64,000 bases of DNA from Marinobacter sp. (GCA_018066865.1 JAGPVT010000056.1:1-64000), one strand, 5' to 3'; positions 26,767 to 36,429 are shown, counted from the first letter of the stretch. Numbers and translations: made by a program. Notes: generated by a model not told the origin, from the letters alone.

Positions 26767-27300
26767 TTATCGAACGTCGGGATGAACTGGCCTTTCGACG
26801 CTCTGGCATTTATTGAAAGCGTATCCTCTGGTGCCACCACCTCTCATTTGGTAGGGCGCGAAACATCGTTGGCTTTCCCTGTATCGCGCCATCTCCGCTT
26901 CATAATTTTCCATGCGCTGCTTTCGCGTCAGTCGCGCTTGCCCAGGTTGCAGTTGGTTTGGTGGTGCCTGATCGGCAACCCTGTTCGGCGTAATCACTTG
27001 ATCGGTTTGTTCTGAATCTCTTTCAAGACGCTTGCCTTCCACAAGCCGCCGTTCACGCGCTGATTCAGCTGCATGCCGGATTGATTCCGCCACCGCCTCG
27101 GCGTTCTGGCGGTCTGCAGCCGACGGCTTGCGCACGGGGACATCGAGAGTTTTTCCTGTCTGCCGGTATTGTTCCGGAAGACTGTCCCCGAAATGAACAT
27201 TGCCTGCGTCGTCTACCCATTTAAACACTTCGGCCGAAACACAGGACAATGGGAGAATTACGAATAAGGCCCCAGCCAGAACCCTTCCAAAAAACAACAT
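26767..27300 (-). CDS. DUF4124 domain protein
   Basis: A 177-residue exported protein with a signal peptide (about 1-25, ending SCVSA) followed by the DUF4124 motif EVFKWVDDAGNVHFGD. A Gln/Arg-rich helical region follows, containing QRMENYEAEMARYRE and a conserved-looking CFAPYQMRG near the C-terminus. I start it at ATG 27300 because the signal peptide begins there; the frame is open 27 codons further upstream. The family is envelope-associated with unknown function. Confidence 0.75.
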   Translation of the reverse strand: MLFFGRVLAGALFVILPLSCVSAEVFKWVDDAGNVHFGDSLPEQYRQTGKTLDVPVRKPSAADRQNAEAVAESIRHAAESARERRLVEGKRLERDSEQTDQVITPNRVADQAPPNQLQPGQARLTRKQRMENYEAEMARYRESQRCFAPYQMRGGGTRGYAFNKCQSVERPVHPDVR

Positions 27301-27389
27301 GTCATACACCCTGTTGCTGAGATGGCACTTGTGATTTGAATATAGGCCGAACTTCACAAGACGCCAACCTGAGACAAGCAAGCGATAGT

Positions 27390-27752
27390 TTACAAAGTTG
27401 GCGTGAGACAGTTAATCAAGGTAATCGAAACATCCCGAAAAACCGCATCCGAGGCTACGACGCTCGGAAAGCGGTCATACACTCCGCGTCGGCAAGCCGA
27501 AGTGCGCGCTTCTGCGCTCTTGACGCAGCTGGCATGGGCCTCGGCACCCGCTGCCTGGCCGGTAGCTTGTTCACAAAGCGAGGGAACCTGCGTAATCACC
27601 CAGTCCACGGTTGTACTGAGCTTTACGGGATTTGCCTTAAGGTTGGTAAACCGGCTCGCATCCACCGCCTGCGGCTGTTCGCGGGTTTGATCCCAGAGTA
27701 CGAACAACAGTGCAGCTGAAACCAGGGTGACGGTGACTATGGGGAATTTCAT
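27390..27752 (-). CDS. Hypothetical periplasmic protein with an N-terminal anchor
   Basis: A 120-residue protein I do not recognise. The first 20 residues (from MKFPIVTVTLVSAALLFVLW) form a membrane anchor or signal peptide. The remainder has four cysteines that could form two disulfides, in a pattern C-x15-C-x10-C-x25-C approximately. The start could also be the GTG at 27767, five codons upstream. It sits 90 bases upstream of the DUF4124 gene on the same strand. Confidence 0.5.
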   Translation of the reverse strand: MKFPIVTVTLVSAALLFVLWDQTREQPQAVDASRFTNLKANPVKLSTTVDWVITQVPSLCEQATGQAAGAEAHASCVKSAEARTSACRRGVYDRFPSVVASDAVFRDVSITLINCLTPTL

Positions 27753-27831
27753 TCGAGTTTTTGACACCTTATTTCACCGCCGGGTCAGATTCAAAAAATC
27801 CATAGATAAACCTCGTTATCGAACTGGATAA

Positions 27832-28227
27832 AGTGACTATGGCAAAATCGATTCCTATCCTATCACTAGGTGGTTATCGACTAGGGTAACGCAAGGCGCT
27901 AAAGCACAGTTTAGTGACCACTTCGACATGGCACCTGAAACCCGGCGTTGGGCTTATCCCATCTGCCGTTTCGGGTTAATGATTCGCGGTTTGGTATTCA
28001 TGATTGTTGGCACTTTTTTTATCATTGCGGCGTATCGCGTAAATCCCAACGAAGCTGGTGGCATCGCTGAGGTATTCGACACGTTTCGAAAACAGCCCTT
28101 CGGGACACCGTTGATGGTATTTGTCTCAGTGGGACTATTTGCTTTCGGTGCATACAGCATACTGGAGGCGTTTTATCGCCGCGTGAATCCACCGTCCGGC
28201 ACCGACGGACTTACAATGAAACTGTGA
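27832..28227 (+). pseudogene. C-terminal remnant of a DUF1206 membrane protein
   Basis: From the ATG at 27928 the frame gives 99 residues with one DUF1206 repeat (RRWAYPICRFGLMIRGLVF, then two helices). Full family members have three repeats of two helices each. The same frame is open upstream to 27832 and encodes GAKAQFSDHFD, the linker that normally precedes the third repeat. There is no start codon there and no ribosome site before 27928. The gene therefore seems to have lost its first two repeats. Confidence 0.65.
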
Positions 28228-28236
28228 TCGCGCAAC

Positions 28237-29706
28237 TCACCAATATCCCAATAGCTTCCACCAGACACCGCCAACCACCACCCAGACAGCCAGGTTGACG
28301 ACGCTCATCACAAACCCGACTTTCCACCACTCCACCAAGCTCACGTAACCAGAGCTGAATATAACCGGTGACGTGCCAGTGGCGTAATGGGTCAGTGTCA
28401 TCATAATAGAGGACGTGGCCGCCATCATTAGCACAAAGGCCATGGGCGGTGCACCAAGACTCAGGCCAACGACCAGAAAGGCCCCCATCATCGCAGTGAT
28501 TTGAGCCGTGGTGCTGGCGAAAAAATAGTGAGAATACAGAAACACCAGCACCAACAGAGCTGTGGCGGCGGGCCATGCCAGGCCGGTGCTGGCAATGCCG
28601 TCCTGAATAGCGCCAGAAAACCAGCCGATCACCCCCAGCTTGTTAAGCTGAGTGGCCATCATCACCAGTGCACCGAACCAGACCAGCGTATCCCAAGCAC
28701 TTTTTTCGGATAGCACATCCTTCCAGTTCAAGACTCCGGTGACCAGCAGAATCGACAGCCCGACAAAAGCGGTGGTGGTTGCATTCAACTTGTACGAGGC
28801 CCCGAAGATCCAGGCCGGTATGTCCGCCCAAAGCAGCAGCAGCACCACAAACACTCCCAGCATAATGCCTTCATCGCGGGTCAGTTTGCCCAGCCGTCCC
28901 AGGCGCTCATGTGCAAAGCTAACGGCATCGGGTGTAGCCTTGATCTCCGGCGGATACATCAGATAAATCACCAGAGGCATCAGTGCAATGGCGACGAGGC
29001 CAGGCAGCAACATGGCCAGAGCCCAAGTCGTCCAGCTCAGGGTGATCGCAGCACCAGTGGCATCGGCAATCAGCTTGACCGTCAGCGGATTGGGCGCGGT
29101 TGCCGTAATAAACATTGCAGAAGTGATGGGGTTGGCGTGGTAATTAACCAGTGCCAGGTACTTGCCAATCTTGTTGGTATTTTCATTGTCTGGAGTACAG
29201 CCATAACTCTGTGCAATCGACAGCATGATCGGATGAATAATCGCACCACCACGTGCGGTGTTGCTGGGCGTGACCGGTGCAATCACCAGTTCCGAAAGGG
29301 CCAGCCCGTAACCAATGCCGATGGTTCTTTTGCCAAAGACTGCAATGAAATAATAGCCAATGCGCTCGCCCAACCCGGTTTTGATTAACCCTCGGGAAAT
29401 CATGATCGCTATCGCTATCAGCCAGATCAGCGAATTATTAAAACTGCCCAGTGCATCGCGAATGGCTGTGCCAGGGTTGTCGCTGGTAACTCCGCTAACG
29501 GCCACTACCGTAATTGCAACGATCGAAATAGCGCCAATCGGCATAGCCTTGCCAATGATGGCTGCAATCGTCGCTACGAATATGGCCAGCATCAGCCAGC
29601 CTTGAGCAGAAACACCTTCCGGCGTGGGGATAAACCAGATTGCAATCCCAATGGCAACCGCAACAAGTGCAGGCAAAAAATTAAAATCAGATTTAGAGGA
29701 GGTCAT
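28237..29706 (-). CDS. DASS-family (SLC13) anion:sodium symporter
   Basis: A 489-residue inner-membrane transporter with the divalent anion:Na+ symporter pattern. It has two SNT-type hairpin motifs: APVTPSNTARGG near residue 150 and FASTTAQITAM near residue 395. Such proteins import dicarboxylates or tricarboxylates, or exchange 2-oxoglutarate for malate. ATG 29706 is chosen over the adjacent GTG 29709; neither has a strong ribosome site. It ends ten bases from the DUF1206 remnant, which faces it. Confidence 0.88.
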   Translation of the reverse strand: MTSSKSDFNFLPALVAVAIGIAIWFIPTPEGVSAQGWLMLAIFVATIAAIIGKAMPIGAISIVAITVVAVSGVTSDNPGTAIRDALGSFNNSLIWLIAIAIMISRGLIKTGLGERIGYYFIAVFGKRTIGIGYGLALSELVIAPVTPSNTARGGAIIHPIMLSIAQSYGCTPDNENTNKIGKYLALVNYHANPITSAMFITATAPNPLTVKLIADATGAAITLSWTTWALAMLLPGLVAIALMPLVIYLMYPPEIKATPDAVSFAHERLGRLGKLTRDEGIMLGVFVVLLLLWADIPAWIFGASYKLNATTTAFVGLSILLVTGVLNWKDVLSEKSAWDTLVWFGALVMMATQLNKLGVIGWFSGAIQDGIASTGLAWPAATALLVLVFLYSHYFFASTTAQITAMMGAFLVVGLSLGAPPMAFVLMMAATSSIMMTLTHYATGTSPVIFSSGYVSLVEWWKVGFVMSVVNLAVWVVVGGVWWKLLGYW

Positions 29707-29866
29707 CACGAAAAACCCGGATAGAGCTGAAAGGAGTAATCATAGGCTAATCCCAAACGTTCACCTCTGCAAACAATCCAGGCTCAGAACCGAAAGATGT
29801 CATAGCCCAGGCTCAAAACAGCTATTCTTAGCCGAGAGCTAATTAAAACCTTTTGGAGCACACCTG

Positions 29867-31363
29867 ATGATAAAACCTGAACTCCCGAAATTTCCAAAGC
29901 TAAAACTGGATGTTGGCCAGCGCATACCGGCCTCTTGGGATTTCGACATCGGCGTGAGTCTTATACTTTTGGTGCCTGAAGCAGAACGCAACGCCCTGGC
30001 CAAGTCTCCCTGGGCTGACTTCCTTAAGCTTCGTCTTGCCGATTTCCCGGCGACTTCCAACCCGATAGTAATTTCAGGCCCCAAAGGAACTCGCACTGCC
30101 GTTGCATTTGTGCAGGATGATGTTGGCGGTTTCAAGGCTCTAAGCCAGGCGCGCAAACTGATTGCACCACTGTTGGCTGAGCGCACCCGGAAGATCAATG
30201 TAATATCGCTCCTTCACAAGGCACAGGCGGCCTGCGTTATGGCCGAAGCCCTGGTATCCGCAGCCTTTTCAGCACTGTTCCAACTGCCGAAAATTTCCGG
30301 CGAAACTCCTGACAAGCCACCCCTGGCAGCCATGAACTTCTTTGGCGAGTTCGATGCGGCTGACTTTCGCTACGCCAAGGCCACTGCAGAAGGCAATAAC
30401 CTGGCCCGCTGGCTGACCCACCTGCCGGGGAATTATCTGACACCCGGGATTTATCGCGATTTCGCCGAAGCACTGGCGGCTGTCGAAGGATGGGAAGCCG
30501 ATTTTTACGATCTGGACCGGCTGGAACAACTCGAAGCGGGCGCTTTTTTATCCGTAGTTGAGGCCAGCCCCATTCGTGACGCCGGTATACTGCGGCTGAG
30601 TTATCGGCCGAAGGGTTCCAGAGAACAACCGCTCGCCCTGGTCGGCAAAGGTATATGCTTCGATACAGGCGGCAGCAATCTCAAGGTAAGCGGCAGCATG
30701 CTGGGCATGCACGGCGACATGCAAGGCAGCGCCGTGGCGCTTGGGACTATGCTCGCCCTCACGCGCCTCACATTTTCCCACCCCGTGGACTGCTGGCTGG
30801 CTTTGGCTGAAAACCACATCGGCCCAAAGGCGGTCAAGTGCAATGACGTTATTACCGCGCTGAATGGCACCACCATTGAGTTGATCAACACCGATGCCGA
30901 AGGTCGCATGGTGCTGGCCGACACCCTTGCCCTGGCTTGCCGAGAAAAGCCAAGAGCCATCCTGGATTATGCCACCCTGACCGGTGCCGTAATCTCGGCT
31001 CTGGGCCAGCGTATGGCCGGCGCGATCACCAACCGGCGACAGTGGGTGGAACCCATCATCCAGGCTGGAGAGCATTGTGGAGAGCGGATCTGGCCTTTCC
31101 CCTACGAAGACGATTACGACGAAGATCTGAAGTCTGATGTTGCTGATACGCTCCAATGTCGGACAGCAGGAGCAGGCGATCACATCTATGCGGCGCGTTT
31201 TCTTGGAAAATTCGTGGATAAGGACGTTGACTGGGTTCACGTAGACATGGCCTCAAGTGGCACCCACAAAGGCGGCCTCGCGCACATCCCCACCGATCTT
31301 CAGGGCTTCGGCGTGCGCTTTGGCGTCGAATGGCTAAGCCGCATTGCGCAGGAGTCTCGGTAA
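29867..31363 (+). CDS. M17 leucyl aminopeptidase family protein
   Basis: A 498-residue cytoplasmic aminopeptidase of family M17. The C-terminal catalytic domain has GKGICFDTGGSNLK near residue 262 and the metal-binding signature NTDAEGR near residue 343, plus a DYATLTGA loop. The N-terminal domain is divergent, as in PepB-like members. It hydrolyses N-terminal residues of peptides with two metal ions. It is transcribed toward the MDR gene but separated by a palindrome, so it is probably a separate unit. Confidence 0.9.
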   Translation: MIKPELPKFPKLKLDVGQRIPASWDFDIGVSLILLVPEAERNALAKSPWADFLKLRLADFPATSNPIVISGPKGTRTAVAFVQDDVGGFKALSQARKLIAPLLAERTRKINVISLLHKAQAACVMAEALVSAAFSALFQLPKISGETPDKPPLAAMNFFGEFDAADFRYAKATAEGNNLARWLTHLPGNYLTPGIYRDFAEALAAVEGWEADFYDLDRLEQLEAGAFLSVVEASPIRDAGILRLSYRPKGSREQPLALVGKGICFDTGGSNLKVSGSMLGMHGDMQGSAVALGTMLALTRLTFSHPVDCWLALAENHIGPKAVKCNDVITALNGTTIELINTDAEGRMVLADTLALACREKPRAILDYATLTGAVISALGQRMAGAITNRRQWVEPIIQAGEHCGERIWPFPYEDDYDEDLKSDVADTLQCRTAGAGDHIYAARFLGKFVDKDVDWVHVDMASSGTHKGGLAHIPTDLQGFGVRFGVEWLSRIAQESR

Positions 31364-31397
31364 ACCCACAGGTCAGCTTGCCCTGCAACAACGTACT

Positions 31398-31418
31398 CTG
31401 TATGGAAATTCCATACAG
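31398..31418. promoter_or_regulatory. 21-bp palindrome, probable operator
   Basis: CTGTATGGAA-A-TTCCATACAG is a perfect palindrome of 10-bp arms around one central base. It lies 28 bases before the start of the MDR dehydrogenase and 35 bases after the M17 stop. The size and symmetry fit a dimeric repressor of the TetR type. No regulator gene is next to it. Confidence 0.6.
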
Positions 31419-31445
31419 AAGCTGAGAAAACTGGAGGCCATTGAA

Positions 31446-32453
31446 ATGAAGCGCATTACTCTTTCCAAACCGGGCGGACTGGACCAACTGCACCTGGATG
31501 ACGGCCCGCCGCCAGGCGAACCGGGACCAGGCGAGATGCGCGTGCGCATTCATGCCTGCTCCCTTAACTTCCACGACTACGCGGTAGTTGCCGGAGCAAT
31601 CCCGACTGAAAACAACCGCACCCCCATGGCCGATGGCGCCGGTGTTGTGGAAGCCATCGGCCACGGTGTCACCGAATTCAGGGTTGGTGATCGCGTAGTG
31701 TCGACCTTCTTTCCCCAATGGCTGAATGGGCCCGCGCCCATTGACAATTTCACTACCACTCCCGGCGACGGACAGGATGGTTACGCACGTGAGCAGGTGA
31801 TCCGCCCGACAAACTGGTTTACCCACGCGCCAAAGGGCTACAGCCACGCCGAAGCCGCCACACTCACCACCGCCGGCCTGACCGCCTGGCGTGCATTGGT
31901 CATCAACGGAGGCCTGAAAGCAGGCGATACCGTCCTGACCCTGGGTACCGGCGGCGTGTCCATCTTTGCCCTGCAATTTGCAAAAATGATGGGCGCACAA
32001 GTGATTTCCACTTCGTCCTCGGACCAGAAGCTGGAACGGCTCAGAGAGCTGGGTGCAGACCACACTATCAACTACAAAACGACACCGGCTTGGGGCGAGA
32101 AGGTCCAGAAACTGACCAATAGGCAGGGAGTCGACCATGTCATTGAGGTTGGTGGCCCCGGCACACTGCCGGAATCCATTGATGCCGTGCGCATTGGTGG
32201 TCACATCTCGCTGATAGGCGTTCTTACCGGTCGGGCTGGCGATGTGCCAACCGCAAAACTGATGGCCAAACAGGCCCGCCTGCAGGGCCTGATTGTAGGC
32301 AGCCGGGCTCACCAGCAAGAGATGATCCGGGCGATCGAAGCCAACAACATGCACCCGGTCCTTGATCGGCCCTTTGCACTGGAAGATATCGCTGATGCCT
32401 TCCGGCACGAGGAATCCGGCAAGCACTTCGGCAAAATCTACCTGGAGTTCTAA
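31446..32453 (+). CDS. Zinc-independent MDR-family NAD(P)-dependent alcohol dehydrogenase
   Basis: A 335-residue medium-chain dehydrogenase/reductase. ATG 31446 has GGAGG upstream; the longer open frame is only read-through from the peptidase end. The N-terminal GroES-like domain (about 1-125) lacks the usual structural zinc cysteines. The Rossmann domain has VLTLGTGGVSIFALQFAK near residue 160. The C-terminus FGKIYLEF is typical of the ZADH/quinone-oxidoreductase-like group. It probably forms one operon with the flavin reductase and MFS genes under the 21-bp palindrome. Confidence 0.85.
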   Translation: MKRITLSKPGGLDQLHLDDGPPPGEPGPGEMRVRIHACSLNFHDYAVVAGAIPTENNRTPMADGAGVVEAIGHGVTEFRVGDRVVSTFFPQWLNGPAPIDNFTTTPGDGQDGYAREQVIRPTNWFTHAPKGYSHAEAATLTTAGLTAWRALVINGGLKAGDTVLTLGTGGVSIFALQFAKMMGAQVISTSSSDQKLERLRELGADHTINYKTTPAWGEKVQKLTNRQGVDHVIEVGGPGTLPESIDAVRIGGHISLIGVLTGRAGDVPTAKLMAKQARLQGLIVGSRAHQQEMIRAIEANNMHPVLDRPFALEDIADAFRHEESGKHFGKIYLEF

Positions 32454-32510
32454 CCCGGGCCAACTTGTAAAACCGGCTTAATTCCTTTGCAGCCCCCTAA
32501 AGAGCGCTTT

Positions 32511-33131
32511 ATGCCAGAAGATATCCATTTTTACGAACCCGCCAATGGCCACGGGCTGGCCCATGACCCGTTCAACGCCCTGGTGGCGCCACGCCCGATT
32601 GGGTGGATATCATCCAGAAGCCGTGACGGTGTGCTTAACCTGGCACCCTACAGCTTCTTCAATGCCTTCAACTACCATCCTCCCATCGTCGGATTCTCCA
32701 GCATTGGCTACAAGGATTCCGTCCGTAATGCCGAAGAGACCGGCGAGTTCTGCTGGAACCTGGTGACGCGCTCACTCAGTGAGGCCATGAACAAAACCTG
32801 CGCCGCGGTAGGGCCGGAAGTTGATGAATTTGCCCTCTCTGGCTTGGCGCCAAAGCCCTCCCGGGTTATCTCGGTGCCGCACGTAGCGGAAAGCCCGGTA
32901 ACCCTGGAATGCCGGGTTACCCAGGTGCTCCAGCTTGCGGGCGCAGATGGGCAGAAAGTGGACACCTGGATGGTATTTGGTGAGGTGGTCGGTGTGCATA
33001 TCGCGCAACACCTGCTTAAAGATGGAATCTACGATACTGCTGCGGCAGAACCGGTAATGCGAGGCGGCGGACCAGCCGACTACTTTACAGTGGACGGGTC
33101 ACAAAAATTTCAGATGTATCGACCCGGTTAG
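32511..33131 (+). CDS. Flavin reductase-like domain protein
   Basis: A 206-residue FMN-binding split-barrel protein. The LVAPRPIGWISSRSRDGVLNLAPYSFFNAFN segment (about 24-55, family core) identifies the flavin reductase/FlaRed domain. It likely reduces or binds FMN. ATG 32511 (MPEDIHFY) is preferred over an in-frame ATG at 32487. It sits 57 bases behind the MDR gene and 61 bases before the MFS gene, on the same strand. Confidence 0.85.
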   Translation: MPEDIHFYEPANGHGLAHDPFNALVAPRPIGWISSRSRDGVLNLAPYSFFNAFNYHPPIVGFSSIGYKDSVRNAEETGEFCWNLVTRSLSEAMNKTCAAVGPEVDEFALSGLAPKPSRVISVPHVAESPVTLECRVTQVLQLAGADGQKVDTWMVFGEVVGVHIAQHLLKDGIYDTAAAEPVMRGGGPADYFTVDGSQKFQMYRPG

Positions 33132-33192
33132 ATCCAGGTAAACCAGAGACAGAGACGGGCAAAGTAATCCAGGAGACCTTTACCAGACCATC

Positions 33193-34401
33193 ATGCAAGC
33201 ATCAACTACCCACACAGACCCTCGCAGTTTATCAACATTTCTGGTTTTTCTCGGCGCTGCCTTCGCATTCAGCGTCGTGATGATCGGCACCACTATGCCG
33301 ACTCCGCTCTACCCCATCTATCAGGATACCTTCGGGTTTTCCCAGTTAATGATCACTATTATCTTCGCGGCGTACGCATTCGGTGTCATTGCAGCACTGG
33401 TGATCACTGGGCGCTGGTCTGATCAGTTGGGTCGCCGACCGTTGTTGTTTGCTGGCCTTGCGTGTTCGATCATCAGCGACCTGGTATTATGGCAGGCCGA
33501 CGGGCTGGCAATGATTCTTGCAGGCCGTGTACTGTCCGGGCTCTCCGCAGGTATTTTTACCGGCACCGCGACCGTGGCCGTGCTGGAACTGGCGCCACCA
33601 CATTGGCGTGAGCGGGCCACGTTTTTTGCCACCGCCGCGAATATGGGCGGGCTGGGCCTTGGCCCTATGCTTGCGGGCGCACTTTCACAACACCTACCCT
33701 CTCCACTGGAATTGACCTACCTGATACACATCGCGCTCGCCCTACTGGCACTCATCTGCATCTGGCGGGCCCCGGAAACAGTAAAAAGACCGACACGCCC
33801 GAAACTATCACTTCAGCGCCTGAATGTGCCCATGGAAGTGCGCGGTGTGTTTGTACCTGCCGCCATCGCGGGCTTTGCTGGTTTTGCGGTTTGTGGTTTC
33901 TTCACCTCGATTGCGCCGGCGATGATGGGCAATGTGTTGGGTTATGACAACCGTCTGCTGGTCGGCGTTGTCGCGGGCAGTATCTTTATTGCCTCAACAC
34001 TCGGCCAGTTCCTGCAGGATAAACTGCCGCTGCGCCTGCGTTTACCAATCGGGTGCGCCACGCTCGTTGCCGGCGTGACGCCCGTAGCGCTCGGCATCCA
34101 TTTTCAGTCGCTCACCCTGTTCATGGTCGGTGCGGTCATCGCTGGCATGGGCCAAGGTATCGCTTTTCGCGCCGGCATGGGCGCTATAAACGCGGCAAGC
34201 CCGCCGGCGGAGCGCGCCGCGGTAACCTCCACCTTTTTTATTATCGCCTACATTGCCATATCAGTGCCGGTGATTGGCATCGGCTTGATGGCCAGTCTGC
34301 TCAGCCTTAAGGCAACCGGTATTATCTTCTCCGTCTTCGTTGGTGCTATGGCGGCCGTAGCCTTACTGATGCTCTTGTGGCGCAACCACCGTACAAACTG
34401 A
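33193..34401 (+). CDS. MFS transporter
   Basis: A 402-residue, 12-helix major facilitator. The loop 2-3 motif appears as GRWSDQLGRRPLLFAGL near residue 75 and the GLGLGPMLAGALSQ motif C near residue 155 suggests the drug:H+ antiporter branch. It could export a toxic compound handled by the upstream MDR and flavin reductase enzymes; this is inference from operon context. The substrate is not visible. It is followed by 239 bases without a gene and then a phaZ remnant. Confidence 0.88.
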   Translation: MQASTTHTDPRSLSTFLVFLGAAFAFSVVMIGTTMPTPLYPIYQDTFGFSQLMITIIFAAYAFGVIAALVITGRWSDQLGRRPLLFAGLACSIISDLVLWQADGLAMILAGRVLSGLSAGIFTGTATVAVLELAPPHWRERATFFATAANMGGLGLGPMLAGALSQHLPSPLELTYLIHIALALLALICIWRAPETVKRPTRPKLSLQRLNVPMEVRGVFVPAAIAGFAGFAVCGFFTSIAPAMMGNVLGYDNRLLVGVVAGSIFIASTLGQFLQDKLPLRLRLPIGCATLVAGVTPVALGIHFQSLTLFMVGAVIAGMGQGIAFRAGMGAINAASPPAERAAVTSTFFIIAYIAISVPVIGIGLMASLLSLKATGIIFSVFVGAMAAVALLMLLWRNHRTN

Positions 34402-34640
34402 CGGACCATATACGGGTCGCTCTTAGTGCCCAGATAATGACCAGCGTTCCATTCCAGGGCAGACAGCAGAAGGGGTATGCCTGCAAAGCGCGTAGCGGGC
34501 ACAAAATTTGCTTACTACCCACCTCACAAAATATGCCAGGTTAATAGTCACTATCCCCCAAGAATCACCGGGGCATAGGCGCTGTCCCCGAAAGGGACTT
34601 CTACTGAGACCGCGCCTCGAAAACGACCATCAGGTGATGC

Positions 34641-35215
34641 ATGAGCCCATTATCCCGCATTCCCGGTTCACGCAGCGTTGCCTCTGCCTACGATGTGTTC
34701 GGAGATCTCACCCAACGTTACGCGAAACCGGCTTTCAACCTGCCTACAACCTTCTGTGACGGCCAGCAAGTCGACGTTCATGAAACCATCGTATGCCACA
34801 AACCGTTTGCGCAACTCAAGCTGCTTCAAGCGTGACGTTGCGCGGCCCGATGACCCAAAACTGCTGATTGTAGCCCCGTTGTCTGGCCACTTCGCCTCGC
34901 TCCTTCGTGGCACCGTGGAGGCCATGTTGCCAGACCATAACGTGTACATTACCGACTGGCGCGATGCCTGCAAGGTTCCGCTGTCGGACGGTGATTTTGG
35001 TCTTGATGATTACATCGACTACGTTATTGACTTTATTGACCACCTTGGGCCGGACACCCACGCGCTGACAGTCTGCCAACCGGTGGTACCCGTGCTTGCG
35101 GCTACGGCCATCATGGCCGAGGATGACCACCGCGCCCTGTAAAGTGGCCACCGAACACAACCTGGCATGGTTCAAGCGCAATCTGGTCCACCCGGTATCC
35201 GCGCCGCCTGACCGG
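34641..35215 (+). pseudogene. Partial second copy of intracellular PHB depolymerase phaZ
   Basis: The stretch is clearly homologous to the intact phaZ at 40230-41447 (for example SPLSRIPGSRSVASAYDVF, DPKLLIVAPLSGHFASLLRG, DYIDYVIDFIDHLGPDTH). It lacks the N-terminus, shifts frame near 34835, and has lost 62 bases where the intact copy has 5-bp ccacc repeats at 40805-40809 and 40867-40871. Homology ends near 35210, so about half the gene is missing. It is a decayed duplicate and not a translated enzyme. Confidence 0.9.
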
Positions 35216-35265
35216 TTGCGGTGGCCCTCTTCCTCCCAGTGCCGAAAGAGGGCGTGTAAGCGCTA

Positions 35266-35314
35266 AAAAAATAACCAGGTTATAGCCCTGATATTTATCA
35301 GCTAGAACCTGGTT
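35266..35314 (-). terminator. Terminator behind the butanediol dehydrogenase-like gene
   Basis: Arms aaccaggtt (35273-35281) and aacctggtt (35306-35314) pair over 9 bp with a 24-base loop. On the minus strand the stem is followed by ATTTTTTTAGCGC. It lies about 57 bases beyond the stop of the dehydrogenase. Confidence 0.65.
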
Positions 35315-35370
35315 CTTCTGCAGTTCTCTACAATCACTATCGTTTTTAATTTCTTATACAACGCCTGACA

Positions 35371-36429
35371 TCAGGTATGGACAATGATCTTCACGGCTGA
35401 TTCGTTGTTATGAATCAGCCGTTCGAAGCCTTCAGAAACCAGATCATCCAATTGAATTCGCTGAGTAATGAAAGGTTCCAGGTTCACCTTGCCTTCCTCT
35501 ACCAGCTTAATGGTTTCTTCATGATTGTTGACATAGGCAATGGTGCCGCGAACATCAAGCTCCTTCATCACCACGCTGTGAACATTGACCGTTGCCGGGT
35601 GGCTCCAAATGGAGACGATCACAACGGTTCCACCGGGTTTTGTCGTCTCAACCAATATATCCAATACTTCATTGACACTGGTGCATTCGAAAGCAACATC
35701 GACGCCGCGATTCTCGGTAATCCGCATAACCTCTTCGATTACGTTGACTTCAGAGGGGTCTAAAATAAAATCTGCAACGCCTGTTTCTTCCGCTTTTTCT
35801 TTACGCTTTGCACTCAGTTCGGTGAGGATAACGGTTATTCCCTTTGCCTTTAGTACGGAAGACAACAGCAAACCAATAGGGCCACCACCACCTACCAACG
35901 CAGTATCACCCGCTTTTGCACCGCTGCGAACAAACGCGTGATAGCCAACGGCAAGAGGCTCAATCAACGCCGCCTGGTCGAGGGGGATTTTGTTGGAAAT
36001 AGGATGCACCCAGCGGCGCTTAACCGCGATTTTTTCTGATAAACCACCACCGCGGCCGCCCAGGCCAATAAAGTTCATATTTTTTGACAAGTGATAATTC
36101 TCACCCGGGCCGGTGTCCACATCATCCGCAATAATATAAGGCTCAACAACAACATGCTGACCAATTTCAATGTCGTCGACACCGTCACCAACAGCGTAAA
36201 CCACACCTGAAAACTCATGTCCCATTGTTATCGGCGCAGACTCCCCTGAGACCGGGTGGGGGTGGCCGCACGGAGGAATAAAGATGGGCCCTTCCATAAA
36301 CTCATGCAAGTCTGTACCACAGATACCGCACCAGGCTACATCTATGCCCACCGTACCAGGCTCTACCGTCGGTTCGGGGATGTCTTCAACGCGAATATCA
36401 CCTTTGTCATAAAAACGAGCCGCTTTCAT
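35371..36429 (-). CDS. 2,3-butanediol dehydrogenase-like zinc alcohol dehydrogenase
   Basis: A 352-residue MDR enzyme. ATG 36429 is preceded by AAGGAG at ideal spacing; the frame is open upstream only through a fused remnant. The catalytic zinc site is CGICGTDLHEF near residue 37 and GHEFSGVV near residue 71. The Rossmann motif GGGGPIGLLL is near residue 178. This pattern matches (R,R)-butanediol/sorbitol-type dehydrogenases, which interconvert acetoin and 2,3-butanediol; the substrate is inferred. The coding DNA is visibly more AT-rich than the neighbouring genes. Confidence 0.85.
   Translation of the reverse strand: MKAARFYDKGDIRVEDIPEPTVEPGTVGIDVAWCGICGTDLHEFMEGPIFIPPCGHPHPVSGESAPITMGHEFSGVVYAVGDGVDDIEIGQHVVVEPYIIADDVDTGPGENYHLSKNMNFIGLGGRGGGLSEKIAVKRRWVHPISNKIPLDQAALIEPLAVGYHAFVRSGAKAGDTALVGGGGPIGLLLSSVLKAKGITVILTELSAKRKEKAEETGVADFILDPSEVNVIEEVMRITENRGVDVAFECTSVNEVLDILVETTKPGGTVVIVSIWSHPATVNVHSVVMKELDVRGTIAYVNNHEETIKLVEEGKVNLEPFITQRIQLDDLVSEGFERLIHNNESAVKIIVHT

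Noticed and set aside
31056-32426. Long minus-strand ORF of 456 codons
   Set aside because: It lies antisense to the M17 peptidase end and the MDR gene, which both have clear families and ribosome sites; high GC makes such open antisense frames common.
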